Shown here: piece by piece, positions 1 to 8,847 of the stretch
Layout: every line of letters starts with the position of its first letter
Numbering within the stretch: the stretch's first letter is position 1
Assembly: GCA_964607675.1 (NCBI GenBank)
Contig: CAZSLC010000009.1
Span: 1-64,000, forward strand
DNA: 64,000 nt
Reading direction: 5' to 3'
Origin: CAZSLC01 sp964607675
Lineage (GTDB): Bacteria; Bacteroidota; Bacteroidia; Bacteroidales; UBA932
The notes under the pieces: generated by a model
Database searches by the model: none
What the model was told of the DNA's origin: nothing
What the model saw: only the letters and a program-made list of their open reading frames with translations
Program-made: the position numbers and the translations under genes

Positions 1-158
1 CGATTGTGAAAGTATTATATTATTCAAAGAATGTACACAAATATTACCTCGTCAAACGAAATTATACAAATTTTATACAAAATCTTAATGATTGTTCGAT
101 AAATTTCCAATAAATTTGTACACCTAACAATTTGATTGAAAATGTTTTATCTCCGTCA

Positions 159-182
159 CGGGTGCGCAAAATGGAGCACCCG
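159..182. other. GC-rich inverted repeat near the left edge
   Basis: A 7-bp perfect stem, CGGGTGC at 159-165 with GCACCCG at 176-182, has a 10-base loop. No T-tract follows on either strand, so it is not a standard terminator. A second 9-bp repeat (203-211 with 242-250) lies just beyond the stop codon of the TSUP gene with a 30-base loop. I see no gene in bases 1-252; the stretch may hold the 3' end signals of genes on either side. Confidence 0.3.
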
Positions 183-252
183 TCACTATCGTAACCCATA
201 TCGCTATTCCACAAAAGGTATCTCTAGCAGAGCAGATTCTTTGGAATAGCTA

Positions 253-969
253 TCAGACCGAAAAAAACAGCCATATTGAAGCTGCTATCATTACTGCTGC
301 TACTACTTTTTGATATAATTTTTTATCAATTTTTCGTATTATACGAAGTGCCACGAAGTTGCCTATTACCATAGTAATCCCTATATAGAGACCATTCAGG
401 AAAGATTGTAAATCAAGAAGATCCAATTTGCCGTACATAATTATTTTTATTACGTGCATTGCTGTTGCAGCAGTTGCTTCACTTGCGATATAAGCAACAG
501 GAGTCAAACCAAATGTGAGAAAAACAGCACTGCTAAGCGGTCCAGATATTCCGAGCAGTCCATTTACCAATCCAGTAATACCTCCTCCAGCAAAAACAGT
601 GATCCGTTTCTGTGGTAACTTGATTTTGCCTGTCAGTTTGACTATAGCGAAAACAATGAGAGACACACATAATATACGCGTCATAAGTTGCTTTGGAACA
701 ACAGAAAACCCGAATGCTCCAAGTGCGGTAAGTGGTGCAGCCAATATCAAAAATTGACCCACTTTATTCCACCGTATCTCCTTAAAACCCATACCCATTT
801 TAGAAATATTACTTATTAATTGGGCTATTGTAGAAATAGGGACGGCTACCTCTACCCCATAAAAGTAGGTAAGAACTGGTAGCAAGATCATACCACCACC
901 AAAGCCAACTGCACCAGATAAAAAACCTGCAATTAAGCCAAATATTATCAATATTATTAGAGTTGACAT
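253..969 (-). CDS. TSUP (TauE/SafE) family membrane permease
   Basis: A 238-residue, almost wholly hydrophobic protein with about seven to eight membrane segments. The N-terminal segment carries the glycine-rich GAVGFGGGMILLPVL motif typical of the TauE/SafE family, and the second half repeats the pattern (GGGITGLVNGLLGISGP), as expected for this internally duplicated fold. Family members export or import sulfite, sulfoacetate or other organic anions across the cytoplasmic membrane; the substrate cannot be read from the sequence. Length is normal for the family. The start ATG has TATTTTTG (997-990, minus strand) just upstream, a possible -7 box without a good -33 element. It stands alone, downstream of the AraC-type gene on the same strand. 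Confidence 0.85.
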   Translation of the reverse strand: MSTLIILIIFGLIAGFLSGAVGFGGGMILLPVLTYFYGVEVAVPISTIAQLISNISKMGMGFKEIRWNKVGQFLILAAPLTALGAFGFSVVPKQLMTRILCVSLIVFAIVKLTGKIKLPQKRITVFAGGGITGLVNGLLGISGPLSSAVFLTFGLTPVAYIASEATAATAMHVIKIIMYGKLDLLDLQSFLNGLYIGITMVIGNFVALRIIRKIDKKLYQKVVAAVMIAASIWLFFSV

Positions 970-1089
970 TAATTATTAAAAATAAATGTCAAAAATACCT
1001 ATTTTTTTCACTATTAGATGAGTAAATATGATATGATGATTTTGCCTATACCTCCGCTATCGTAAATTCATAACATTGGACACTGCATG

Positions 1090-1728
1090 TTAATCTAATG
1101 ACTCCTCAGTATTATGAAGGAGTTCACTATTAGCTTTAACTTTCTGTACGTACTTGCCTGGGGTAATACCATATTGTTCGGCAAAGCGTCTGTAAAACAG
1201 GGAGATTGTGCCAAATCCGCTCTCATAGCACACAGAATTGATGCTCCTTTTAGGATCCTCTTGTATTAGTTGGCAAGCGTATTCGAGTCGATATCTATTG
1301 ATGTATTCTGCAAAAGTGAGCCCACCGACGTTGTGGATAGCTGAAGCAATGTAGGTTACATTTGAGGATACTAACTGGGCTAAGGCATGTCTATCTAGGC
1401 TGCTATCGGTATAACATTTTGTCTCTGAAAGTAGCTTGTCAATCTGATTGAAGAGTTCTTCCTCTTTTTCTTTTTGTCTGATCATTTGAATTTTAGCATG
1501 ATTCTCCTTTTGCTCTATTTGTTTTGACAAAATGTTTTTTCTCCTTCTCATTATTATGTATGTGACAATGGTAGTAATGAGAAGCAGAGAGGTTAATACT
1601 ATGGATAATATAATAATCCAGTTGCCTCCAGTAGGTAGGGGAGTAGTCTCTAAATAATGTGGTTTAAGTGGATAAGCATGAGTAGATATGGACAATGTGA
1701 ATACAGATAAGAATAGAAGATATCTCAT
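1090..1728 (-). CDS. Membrane-anchored AraC-family transcriptional regulator
   Basis: A 212-residue protein with an N-terminal signal-like segment (about 1-18), a second hydrophobic segment (about 37-60) followed by RRRK, a short charged coiled-coil-like stretch (65-100) and a C-terminal AraC-type double helix-turn-helix (about 105-200). The HTH includes the motif NRYRLEYACQLI and ends with the family signature FYRRFAEQYGITPGKYVQ. Many Bacteroidota membrane AraC regulators carry a long TPR sensor before the membrane helix; here that region is only about 20 residues. The target is unknown. Genes for an AhpD-like protein upstream and a TSUP permease downstream lie on the same strand and are possible targets, by position only. 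Confidence 0.8.
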   Translation of the reverse strand: MRYLLFLSVFTLSISTHAYPLKPHYLETTPLPTGGNWIIILSIVLTSLLLITTIVTYIIMRRRKNILSKQIEQKENHAKIQMIRQKEKEEELFNQIDKLLSETKCYTDSSLDRHALAQLVSSNVTYIASAIHNVGGLTFAEYINRYRLEYACQLIQEDPKRSINSVCYESGFGTISLFYRRFAEQYGITPGKYVQKVKANSELLHNTEESLD

Positions 1729-1764
1729 AATACTATGTTAGGTTAAAGAAGTTAGATTAAAGAA

Positions 1765-1811
1765 AAGTTATTAAGCGTGACCACAAATATAGTGATTATG
1801 CTTAATAACTT
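1765..1811 (-). terminator. 12-bp inverted repeat, possible terminator of the AhpD-like gene
   Basis: AAGTTATTAAGC (1765-1776) pairs perfectly with GCTTAATAACTT (1800-1811) around a 23-base loop. It lies in the 116-base gap between the AhpD-like gene and the AraC gene, both on the minus strand, and minus-strand transcription then runs into TTTCTTTAAT. The long loop and low GC make it an unusual terminator; a regulator binding site is the alternative. Confidence 0.4.
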
Positions 1812-1844
1812 CTAATTAGGAAAGTATTAAAGTGTTGGATTTCT

Positions 1845-2375
1845 TTAGATTCTTGGTGCTGCAGGAAAATCTACTGGAACTTCTGTAAGATTGTTGATAT
1901 AGTTAGTAAATGAAATTTTTGAGATTACTGTTACCATATCGACAAGATGGGTATGGGTGTAACCTGCTTTGAAAAAGGCTTTTTGTATGTCGTCAGATAC
2001 TCTGCCACCACCTTTAATGGTTGCAGAAACCATATTTGCCAATGCACTTAACTTATCATCAAATGTGATAGCATCCTTTCGAATCTGTATAATTTCGTCA
2101 TCGGTAAAGCCTGCTTTTTTGGCTAATGCAGTGTGAGCTGCAAGACAGTAAGCGCAATCTCTTACTTGACTGCTAACAAGATTGATTACTTCTGTCTCTT
2201 TATCTGAGAACTCTGTTCTTGTTCTGTTAAAAACTAAATATGCTTTTAGGGCATTTGCAGAGTGTCCTATAAAGGCAAATACATTTGGTAAAAAGCCCAT
2301 TCCGTTTTTTACCCCCTCCAATGTTTTTTGGCTTTCGGGTGATAAACTGCTAATTTCTGGTACTTGATGTTTCAT
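1845..2375 (-). CDS. AhpD-like carboxymuconolactone decarboxylase family protein
   Basis: A protein of 176 residues from the ATG at 2373-2375 (MKHQVPEI); the in-frame extension to 2426 begins with atypical residues and is probably untranslated. It has the family's redox motif CAYCLAAH with upstream glutamates (KETEVINLVSSQVRD), the arrangement used by AhpD-type alkylhydroperoxidases and peroxidase-related enzymes, where the CxxC pair and the histidine form the proton relay and thiol-disulfide centre. The protein has no signal peptide and should be cytosolic. Its role is probably peroxide or thiol redox chemistry; the exact substrate is unknown. A 12-bp inverted repeat follows the stop codon. 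Confidence 0.85.
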   Translation of the reverse strand: MKHQVPEISSLSPESQKTLEGVKNGMGFLPNVFAFIGHSANALKAYLVFNRTRTEFSDKETEVINLVSSQVRDCAYCLAAHTALAKKAGFTDDEIIQIRKDAITFDDKLSALANMVSATIKGGGRVSDDIQKAFFKAGYTHTHLVDMVTVISKISFTNYINNLTEVPVDFPAAPRI

Positions 2376-2517
2376 AATTCTATTTTTTATTTGTAAGTAA
2401 TTGTATGAGAGCATAAAGTATGCCAATACATTTTATTTTGTCGCAAATAATCCTCATATTCGCCTTTGGATATTATCTTGTATGGTGCTCAATTTTTAAA
2501 TATAGAATATAATTATT

Positions 2518-3465
2518 ATGAAAAGGAAAACTGTAATTATTCTTAGTTTATCGTCTTTTATAGTGGGATTAACCATTGGGACTCTTTTAGGATTCCCTGA
2601 GATTTCTGAAAGAGGTAAATGTCTTTTATCCGGAGATATAGGTAAGGTTGATAAGTACAAAAAAGATGTTGTAAATGAACAAATAGATGTTGTATATAAT
2701 AGGTTGTTGACAGATAAGGAGTTCAGCGAACGTGCTCTTACCTCTTTGACAGTCATTAATGAGAGAGTAGAGGAGTTTAAGGCCAATGCTGACATGTCGA
2801 TAGATGCTTGTGAAGAGATTAAAGAGATGGCTGAAACAAAAAAAGATATGGAAAAAGTGTCAAGTTTCTCTGCAAAGGCATTAATTAACACGAACAATGC
2901 TCTCGATGCAGTTAAAAAAATATTGAATGGAGACAAATCGTTTGATATAGAGGATCTTGCCAATAATGCAATCCTCTCATATATGTTGATGGATAGAAGT
3001 GCGAGTGGGGCAAAAAAATATGTTCTTAAGGTAGATGATTTCTTGAAGACAAATGGGATTAAGGATTATGAATATCTCGCATTTACCAGAGATCAGTGGG
3101 CAAAATATAGTGCAATTGATGCGGTCATTAATGGAAATAGAGATGAATTAAATTTTTGGAAAAAACAGAAGTCGCTTCTATCTAACAATGAGTATGAAAG
3201 GGTCTTCAACAATCTGAGTAGTGATTTACGACTCCAATTATTAGCAGAAAATGCCCTTGTTGCAAAATTAGGTATCAATAATGCTGATGTGTTGAGTATA
3301 GCAATACTTAGAAACAATGAAGAATTTCTCAATAATATCTCTAAAGATTATGATGAAGTAGAGAGTCTTAATGCAATATATAGTTTAAACTCTTCAATAA
3401 CCAGTGGTTGTATAATGAATAATTCCCTCTTGGATGCTATTGTTGCACTTTCGGTGAGTTACTAA
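2518..3465 (+). CDS. Unrecognised protein with N-terminal membrane anchor
   Basis: A 315-residue protein I do not recognise. It starts with a single hydrophobic segment (about residues 5-25: IILSLSSFIVGLTIGTLLGF) after basic residues, with no lipobox, so it is probably anchored in the inner membrane or exported. The rest is polar and predicted mainly helical, with several Lys/Glu-rich stretches (about 40-140), and no catalytic motif is visible. It is monocistronic and converges with the large metalloprotease-like gene, the two stop codons being only 8 bases apart. Composition resembles its neighbours, so there is no sign of recent transfer. Confidence 0.65.
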   Translation: MKRKTVIILSLSSFIVGLTIGTLLGFPEISERGKCLLSGDIGKVDKYKKDVVNEQIDVVYNRLLTDKEFSERALTSLTVINERVEEFKANADMSIDACEEIKEMAETKKDMEKVSSFSAKALINTNNALDAVKKILNGDKSFDIEDLANNAILSYMLMDRSASGAKKYVLKVDDFLKTNGIKDYEYLAFTRDQWAKYSAIDAVINGNRDELNFWKKQKSLLSNNEYERVFNNLSSDLRLQLLAENALVAKLGINNADVLSIAILRNNEEFLNNISKDYDEVESLNAIYSLNSSITSGCIMNNSLLDAIVALSVSY

Positions 3466-3473
3466 TTTCATAA

Positions 3474-6461
3474 TCATAGAAGTTTAAGTGAGATCATCCA
3501 TTCTCCTTGATGGATCCCTGATGGACCGAAAAGATGTGCGTAACCCACAGACCAAGTGGTTTTTAAATAGCTAAATAGGACAATTTCAATGTTGAATTGT
3601 GCACCTATGTTTACATAATTTTGAAACTCTTCAGATCCCCATGGGTTGGCGAGTAAGTCGGTAGAAAAAAGGGAGACGAGGGCGTGGGTAGGGTAGAAGC
3701 CAGGGGCACCTAAGTTCTTAAATCTAATAGGGGTAAACACTATCTCCCCTGTAAATTTGGCAAAGGAATTAGCACTGATTTGGTCTATTTTGGCTCCAGG
3801 CATAGAATTTACTTCCCTGTACCTCAATAGGGGACCTTCATCTATGTAGTTGTTTCTAAATCCTCCAAAATAATCATTTCCAAATGGTGTGGAAGCACTG
3901 CTAAAACTTTGTCCAACGGCAGAACGAATCCAAAATGTATTATTCCTTCCAATTGGGAGTAGAAACCCTTTGTCTGCTTGAGCAAGCAAAGATGGGAATG
4001 CTTTATATTTCCCATCGAGAGAGGCAAAATATGAGTATGCACTCAATTTAAGGAGGTAGCCTGATTCTGGTACAACACCTCCCAAGGATGTTCTGTTTTT
4101 TGAAATGTTAATGCTGGCACTGGCAGTTTGCATCTTTGTTACAGGAGATTTGATCTCCTGGAAGAGGGGTAGTGCATCCATCATTCCATAGGTATTGATA
4201 CCCATTGACCATCCCCATCTGAATGGTGATAGAAGTTGATAATCCCTTGAATATGAAATGCCTATCTGGTAGCCTGCTCTGCTTTTTCTAAGTGGTCCTA
4301 CTAAATCATAGAAATTGGTTTTGTTGTAGTAGGCTTCCAATTTCCAATTCCATAGTCTCCATGATAGATATGCGTGGAACCTCTCTTTCCATGGATTGTT
4401 GCTCCATGGTGATATACCTATGTTGAACTTAATGCTATTAATCCCTACTGGGTCTTGAAATAAAAATCTGTATCCAAGGACAGGAATCACTTTATTGAAT
4501 GCAAGGGGGTCTTTGTAGCCTGTGATCTCAGGGAATGCCCCTGCAAAACGAAGTTCCTTAAATGAGTTGTAGTCTTTAATGTTATTATATACATCACCAT
4601 ATTCAAAATCAGGCTCTTCTTTGAGTCTGTATATCTCTTTTAGTTTAGGATTTTTGTCATACACTTTCTGCCCTAATAGTTCAATTGAATTGGCATCGTT
4701 GATGGGGCGATATTGTAGTTTTACAGGGCGGAGCCCCTCTTTTTCATAGTGAAGTGCAATAAGAGAGTCGTTTGAATATTCTATCGGTGAATAAATGCTG
4801 CTCTTCACATTTGTGAGAAGTTCCATCTTTTTCGTAGCGAGATCAATAGACCATAAATTCTGCACACCAGTGTAGTTGGAGGAGCCGATGAGAATAGAAT
4901 CATTTTTTGCAAATTGAAAATTGAGAAGATTGACATTGTCAATTTCCATAATCTCCTCCATGTTAAATGAAGCATTTTCTAGGTCTTCAATCGAAAATGA
5001 TATGAGAGCATTGTTTCCATTGGGCTTGGTGAGGATTGCAATTAGTTTATCTCCTTTAGATGAAATAGCAAGGTTTGAAACACTTTGGCCAAATCCAAAC
5101 GAATATAGTGTATTTCTTGTACTTAAATCTTCATTATATCTTACAATATGATGAATTCCAGCATTTGACATTATGCCGTATAGATAGTTGTTATTATTAT
5201 CATATGTTAGTTCTGACACCCTTTGAAAAGTGAGTCTCTTGAGCGGCTTTCCACTATCTGCATCAATTACATCGATTCCTCTAAAATTTGCATTGTGAAT
5301 ACTATAAAATAGTCTGTTATGGTTTTTGTCGTATGTGAAATATGTGCCGATGTATAGAAGAGGAGAGTCAATATTGGCTAAAATCTTCTCTTTACCACTA
5401 TTTAAGTCAATATATGATATATGTGCAAATTTCCCTCTGTAGTTAGTAGAGATATATAATCGTTCTTTACTCTTATCGTATATTGGAGAGCCAACTGAGC
5501 CAAGTGCTTTTTTATATAGAGGATGAAGATCGGTAAGGGGATACTCCTCAATTTTTTTTAAATTCTCTTTTTGATATTGTTCCTCAAATTCACGCCATTC
5601 GTTCCATACATCTATTAGTTTTTTTCCATATATATTTTTAAATTGTGATGAGAAGAAGCGTTTACTCCCCTCTGTGCGATTGTAATATCGAAAAAGGGAA
5701 TCAACGCCATATTTGTAAGCAAGGTAATTCGTAAATCTTGTTCCATATATGTATGAGGTGGCACCAACCTGAAAATCAGCAGAGGTGCCTTCTGTTTCGA
5801 GCCCTACAGCAGAATAAATATCGTCACCTTGATCAACAATTGTTCTGAAATAAGATTCATAGTAGGTTCCAATACCCCTCCCAACCCCTCCGTCAAACCA
5901 AGTCTCCATTGAGCAGGCAATCCCCTCTTGATACCATCGAGGAGCATACCAACGGGGGGTAGAAAGATAGCTCCAAATGGCTGAGATTGGGGATTCAGAT
6001 GTAGTGGGAATTTTTGTTCCAAAAAACCTTCTCCAGCTTTTATCTTGATTTGTGAATTTGTCTGTCATCACGACATGTGTCAACTCGTGGCTGAATAGAT
6101 GCATATATCTCTCTACTGAAGGGGATACATCGTATAGGTTGTTAAGAGGTGCCATACCTATCATGATTAGATTGTTAGGGATGGCGTTAACTCCTCCGTT
6201 GCCATCGTCATTCCAGTCAGTAAGAAACATAAAAGATTGATTCGAACGATAGTTGCCGATAGAGTCGAATGGGGGGGCATTCCACAATTGGTTGTGGCGC
6301 GCTAATCCAAAATCATGCTCTTTAATGATATGGGGAACATATTGAGAAATATTCTTATCAAAAAAAATCAATTTCACATTTTGATTTTCATATTGATATA
6401 TATCCTGCCCACTTAGATGAACACAAATATAGAAAAATACTAATAAAAGGATTTTTTTCAT
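3474..6461 (-). CDS. Gluzincin-like peptidase / TolB-like propeller / outer-membrane barrel protein
   Basis: A 995-residue protein with a signal peptide (about 1-19, ending SGQ). Residues 20-300 look like a peptidase MA-type metallopeptidase: HELTH at 125-129 supplies the HExxH zinc site, and APRWYQEGIA at 173-182 supplies the downstream glutamate typical of gluzincins. Residues about 310-620 have repeated strand patterns like a TolB/WD40-type beta-propeller (for example KRLTFQRVSELTYD). The last 330 residues have alternating aromatic strands (WSMGINTYG, TTWSVGYAHLF) and read as an outer-membrane beta-barrel. The protein is probably a surface or periplasmic-facing outer-membrane protein; its substrate is unknown. 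A -7-like TAACTTTG lies at 6492-6485. Domain boundaries are estimated by eye. Confidence 0.7.
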   Translation of the reverse strand: MKKILLLVFFYICVHLSGQDIYQYENQNVKLIFFDKNISQYVPHIIKEHDFGLARHNQLWNAPPFDSIGNYRSNQSFMFLTDWNDDGNGGVNAIPNNLIMIGMAPLNNLYDVSPSVERYMHLFSHELTHVVMTDKFTNQDKSWRRFFGTKIPTTSESPISAIWSYLSTPRWYAPRWYQEGIACSMETWFDGGVGRGIGTYYESYFRTIVDQGDDIYSAVGLETEGTSADFQVGATSYIYGTRFTNYLAYKYGVDSLFRYYNRTEGSKRFFSSQFKNIYGKKLIDVWNEWREFEEQYQKENLKKIEEYPLTDLHPLYKKALGSVGSPIYDKSKERLYISTNYRGKFAHISYIDLNSGKEKILANIDSPLLYIGTYFTYDKNHNRLFYSIHNANFRGIDVIDADSGKPLKRLTFQRVSELTYDNNNNYLYGIMSNAGIHHIVRYNEDLSTRNTLYSFGFGQSVSNLAISSKGDKLIAILTKPNGNNALISFSIEDLENASFNMEEIMEIDNVNLLNFQFAKNDSILIGSSNYTGVQNLWSIDLATKKMELLTNVKSSIYSPIEYSNDSLIALHYEKEGLRPVKLQYRPINDANSIELLGQKVYDKNPKLKEIYRLKEEPDFEYGDVYNNIKDYNSFKELRFAGAFPEITGYKDPLAFNKVIPVLGYRFLFQDPVGINSIKFNIGISPWSNNPWKERFHAYLSWRLWNWKLEAYYNKTNFYDLVGPLRKSRAGYQIGISYSRDYQLLSPFRWGWSMGINTYGMMDALPLFQEIKSPVTKMQTASASINISKNRTSLGGVVPESGYLLKLSAYSYFASLDGKYKAFPSLLAQADKGFLLPIGRNNTFWIRSAVGQSFSSASTPFGNDYFGGFRNNYIDEGPLLRYREVNSMPGAKIDQISANSFAKFTGEIVFTPIRFKNLGAPGFYPTHALVSLFSTDLLANPWGSEEFQNYVNIGAQFNIEIVLFSYLKTTWSVGYAHLFGPSGIHQGEWMISLKLL

Positions 6462-6514
6462 TTAATTATAATTTTGTTCAATAACAAAGTTATTATTATT
6501 TTTTATAAAATTCT

Positions 6515-6522
6515 TACCTTTG
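6515..6522 (+). promoter_or_regulatory. -7 box TACCTTTG before the DUF5106/AtoE pair
   Basis: TACCTTTG matches the Bacteroidota -7 consensus TAnnTTTG and lies 13 bases before the ATG at 6536, implying a very short leader. No clear TTG is seen 19-21 bases upstream. The divergent large gene has its own -7-like TAACTTTG (minus strand, 6492-6485), so this 74-base gap probably holds two back-to-back promoters. Confidence 0.45.
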
Positions 6523-6535
6523 TAAAAAATAGAAA

Positions 6536-7471
6536 ATGTTGAAAAAAATCGCTGCTGTATCCATATATGTAGAAAGATTTATAGGAAGAGTATTAGTTTT
6601 TGAGATGGCTCTTTTTTTATTTTTTGGATGTATGGGTAACAATAGTGATAAGGACAATGGCAGTGATAAAGTAGTGAATCTATTTACCCCTCCGAAAATT
6701 CCTTCTCTCTTTGCTACTGAGAAGGAGCAAAGGGAATACTATGTTTCTCATTATTGGGATGGATTGGACTTCAAGGATACTTCGGCTATACAATCTAATG
6801 CTTTTGAAAAGATATTTTTAGACTTTATTTACATATTGCCTGATCTTCCTTTGGCAACTGCAGAGGGTGCTATCAAAGAGATGATGAGCTCTGCCGAGTG
6901 TTCTGTTCCCACCTTTCTAAAATTTTTCCAATTGGCAGAAAAATATCTCTATGAACCTAATTCGCCCTATCGCTGCGAGGAGTTTTATATACCTGTATTG
7001 GAGGCGGTGGTGAGTAGCAAAGTGTTGGACTCTTCTTTTAAATTGAGGCCTCAGCATCAATTGGAAATGGCAATGAAAAACCGCCCTGGATCTGTAGCTG
7101 CCGATTTCCAATTCTATTTAAAAGATGGGAGAGAACTTGCTCTTTCCCAGGTAAAAGGGAGATTTATTGTGCTGTTTTTTAATAACCCAGAGTGCAATGA
7201 TTGCCAAAGAGTAAAAGAATTTATTCAAGGATCTTCGATCTTAAATGGAACGGGGGTGAGGGTACTCTCGATTTACCCTGATAGGGATGTTGAATCTTGG
7301 TTTAAGATGAAGTATCCTGACAACTGGATTAATGGCTACAATGGCGAGTTATCATCCTCTCAAATATATGATTTAAAAGCTATTCCTACCCTTTATCTTT
7401 TGGACGATGAGAGACATATTCTCCTAAAAGATGCTCCTATTGAGGTTATAGAAAACAGACTAACAATGTAA
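6536..7471 (+). CDS. DUF5106 and thioredoxin-like domain protein
   Basis: A 311-residue protein. The N-terminus has a hydrophobic segment (about 18-33) ending LFFGC, which could be a weak lipobox, so an exported lipoprotein is possible. Residues about 50-180 match the DUF5106 pattern (HYWDGLDFKD), and residues about 190-305 form a thioredoxin/TlpA-like fold with the redox motif CNDC in FFNNPECNDCQRVK and a cis-proline segment (KAIPTLYLLDD). It probably acts as a periplasmic thiol-disulfide protein; partners are unknown. The gene is 2 bases upstream of the fatty acid transporter gene, so the two are almost certainly co-transcribed. Confidence 0.8.
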   Translation: MLKKIAAVSIYVERFIGRVLVFEMALFLFFGCMGNNSDKDNGSDKVVNLFTPPKIPSLFATEKEQREYYVSHYWDGLDFKDTSAIQSNAFEKIFLDFIYILPDLPLATAEGAIKEMMSSAECSVPTFLKFFQLAEKYLYEPNSPYRCEEFYIPVLEAVVSSKVLDSSFKLRPQHQLEMAMKNRPGSVAADFQFYLKDGRELALSQVKGRFIVLFFNNPECNDCQRVKEFIQGSSILNGTGVRVLSIYPDRDVESWFKMKYPDNWINGYNGELSSSQIYDLKAIPTLYLLDDERHILLKDAPIEVIENRLTM

Positions 7472-7473
7472 TT

Positions 7474-8841
7474 ATGTTTCAGACAATTATTAATGTCTCA
7501 GTAAAATTGGTGAGAAGGTATTTACCTGATCCATTTGTTTTTGCAATTATATTGACAATTATTGCCTTCATTGCTGCGATGTTGGTGACAGGACAAGGAG
7601 CCATTGAGGTACTTAACAATTGGGGCAATGGTATTTGGGGACTTCTTGGCTTTGCAATGCAGATGGCTTTGGTGATTGTCTGCGGCTCTGCACTTGCCGA
7701 GGCTAAATTGGTGAAGAGGGGACTTAAATGGCTTGCTTCTGGAATTTCCTCACCAGTAATGGCTATTGCAGTGGTGACTGTGGTCTCTTCTGTAGCTTGT
7801 TGGTTGAATTGGGGCTTCGGTCTCATTGTTGGAGTAGTATTTGCCAAGGAAATTGCTAAACAGGTGAAAATGGTCGATTATAGGCTCCTTATTGCAAGTG
7901 CCTATAGTGGATTTGTAGTTTGGCATGGTGGTATTTCTGGTTCAGTTCCTTTGGCTATGGCTACAGAGGGGGAGGTGTTGAGAGAAGTCTCTCTTGGCTA
8001 TATTACTAGTGCTATTCCCATATCTGAAACAATTTTTGCCCCATACAACCTTGTTCTTGTTGTTCTTGTTGTCATAGCACTCACCGTAGTGAATTCTATG
8101 ATGCATCCCAAAGGGAAAAATGTATTTATCATTGATACATCTCTACTTAATGACGATGATTTGGAGCATTCTCCTAGTTCTGAGGGCAAATATATACATG
8201 CAACTCCAGCGGAGAGGTTGAATAGCAGTCATATTCTTTCTGGAGTGGTGGTTCTTATGGGTGGGGTATATTTTGTCTATAGGATTTTTATCCTTGGAAG
8301 ATCTTTCGATCTGAATAGTGCTATTTTGGTATTTCTACTACTTGGTATTATTTTCTATGGTACTCCTATTAAGTATGTGAATGCTATTACAAAGGCATCA
8401 CGCTCTTGTGCTGGTATTTTGCTACAATTTCCATTTTATGCTGGGATAATGGGGATTATGACTGTCGCGTCAGGGAATGGCGTTTCCCTTGCTGGGGAGA
8501 TGAGTGAGTGGTGCATAAGTGTTGCAAATAAAAATACATTCCCCATTCTTAGTTTTATAAGTGCTGGATTGGTAAATATTTTTGTTCCTAGTGGAGGTGG
8601 ACAATGGGCAGTGCAAGGACCAATAATGATCCCAGCGGGAGTCAATCTTGGGGTTGATCCCTCCGTTGTTGGAATGGCTATTTCATGGGGTGATGCATGG
8701 ACCAATCTTATCCAGCCTTTTTGGGCCATTCCAGCTCTTGCAATAGCAAAATTGGATGCAAAAGACATAATGGGTTTCTGTCTAATAGATCTTTTGGTAG
8801 TTGGGATTATTATCTGTGGAGTATTCCTTTTATTGGTTTAG
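7474..8841 (+). CDS. atoE: AtoE-type short-chain fatty acid transporter
   Basis: A 455-residue polytopic membrane protein with about twelve hydrophobic segments. It resembles the short-chain fatty acid transporter family (AtoE): the start RRYLPDPFVFAIILTI, the segment NWGFGLIVG, and the late segment FVPSGGGQWAVQGPI are typical of this family. It would move short-chain carboxylates such as butyrate or acetoacetate across the inner membrane, fitting a fermenting anaerobe. It follows the thioredoxin-like gene by 2 bases. Its stop codon is only 6 bases from that of the convergent response regulator, with no hairpin between them. The exact substrate is inferred from the family only. Confidence 0.85.
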   Translation: MFQTIINVSVKLVRRYLPDPFVFAIILTIIAFIAAMLVTGQGAIEVLNNWGNGIWGLLGFAMQMALVIVCGSALAEAKLVKRGLKWLASGISSPVMAIAVVTVVSSVACWLNWGFGLIVGVVFAKEIAKQVKMVDYRLLIASAYSGFVVWHGGISGSVPLAMATEGEVLREVSLGYITSAIPISETIFAPYNLVLVVLVVIALTVVNSMMHPKGKNVFIIDTSLLNDDDLEHSPSSEGKYIHATPAERLNSSHILSGVVVLMGGVYFVYRIFILGRSFDLNSAILVFLLLGIIFYGTPIKYVNAITKASRSCAGILLQFPFYAGIMGIMTVASGNGVSLAGEMSEWCISVANKNTFPILSFISAGLVNIFVPSGGGQWAVQGPIMIPAGVNLGVDPSVVGMAISWGDAWTNLIQPFWAIPALAIAKLDAKDIMGFCLIDLLVVGIIICGVFLLLV

Positions 8842-8847
8842 CTACCA

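Noticed and set aside
2496..2963. A 155-codon minus-strand frame opposite the anchored unknown protein
   Set aside because: It is serine-rich shadow sequence; the plus-strand frame is longer, has a sensible anchor and no competing promoter.
8046..8072. Short tandem repeats of GTTCTTGTT-like units
   Set aside because: They encode a run of leucine and valine in a membrane helix of the AtoE-like transporter and are explained by coding.
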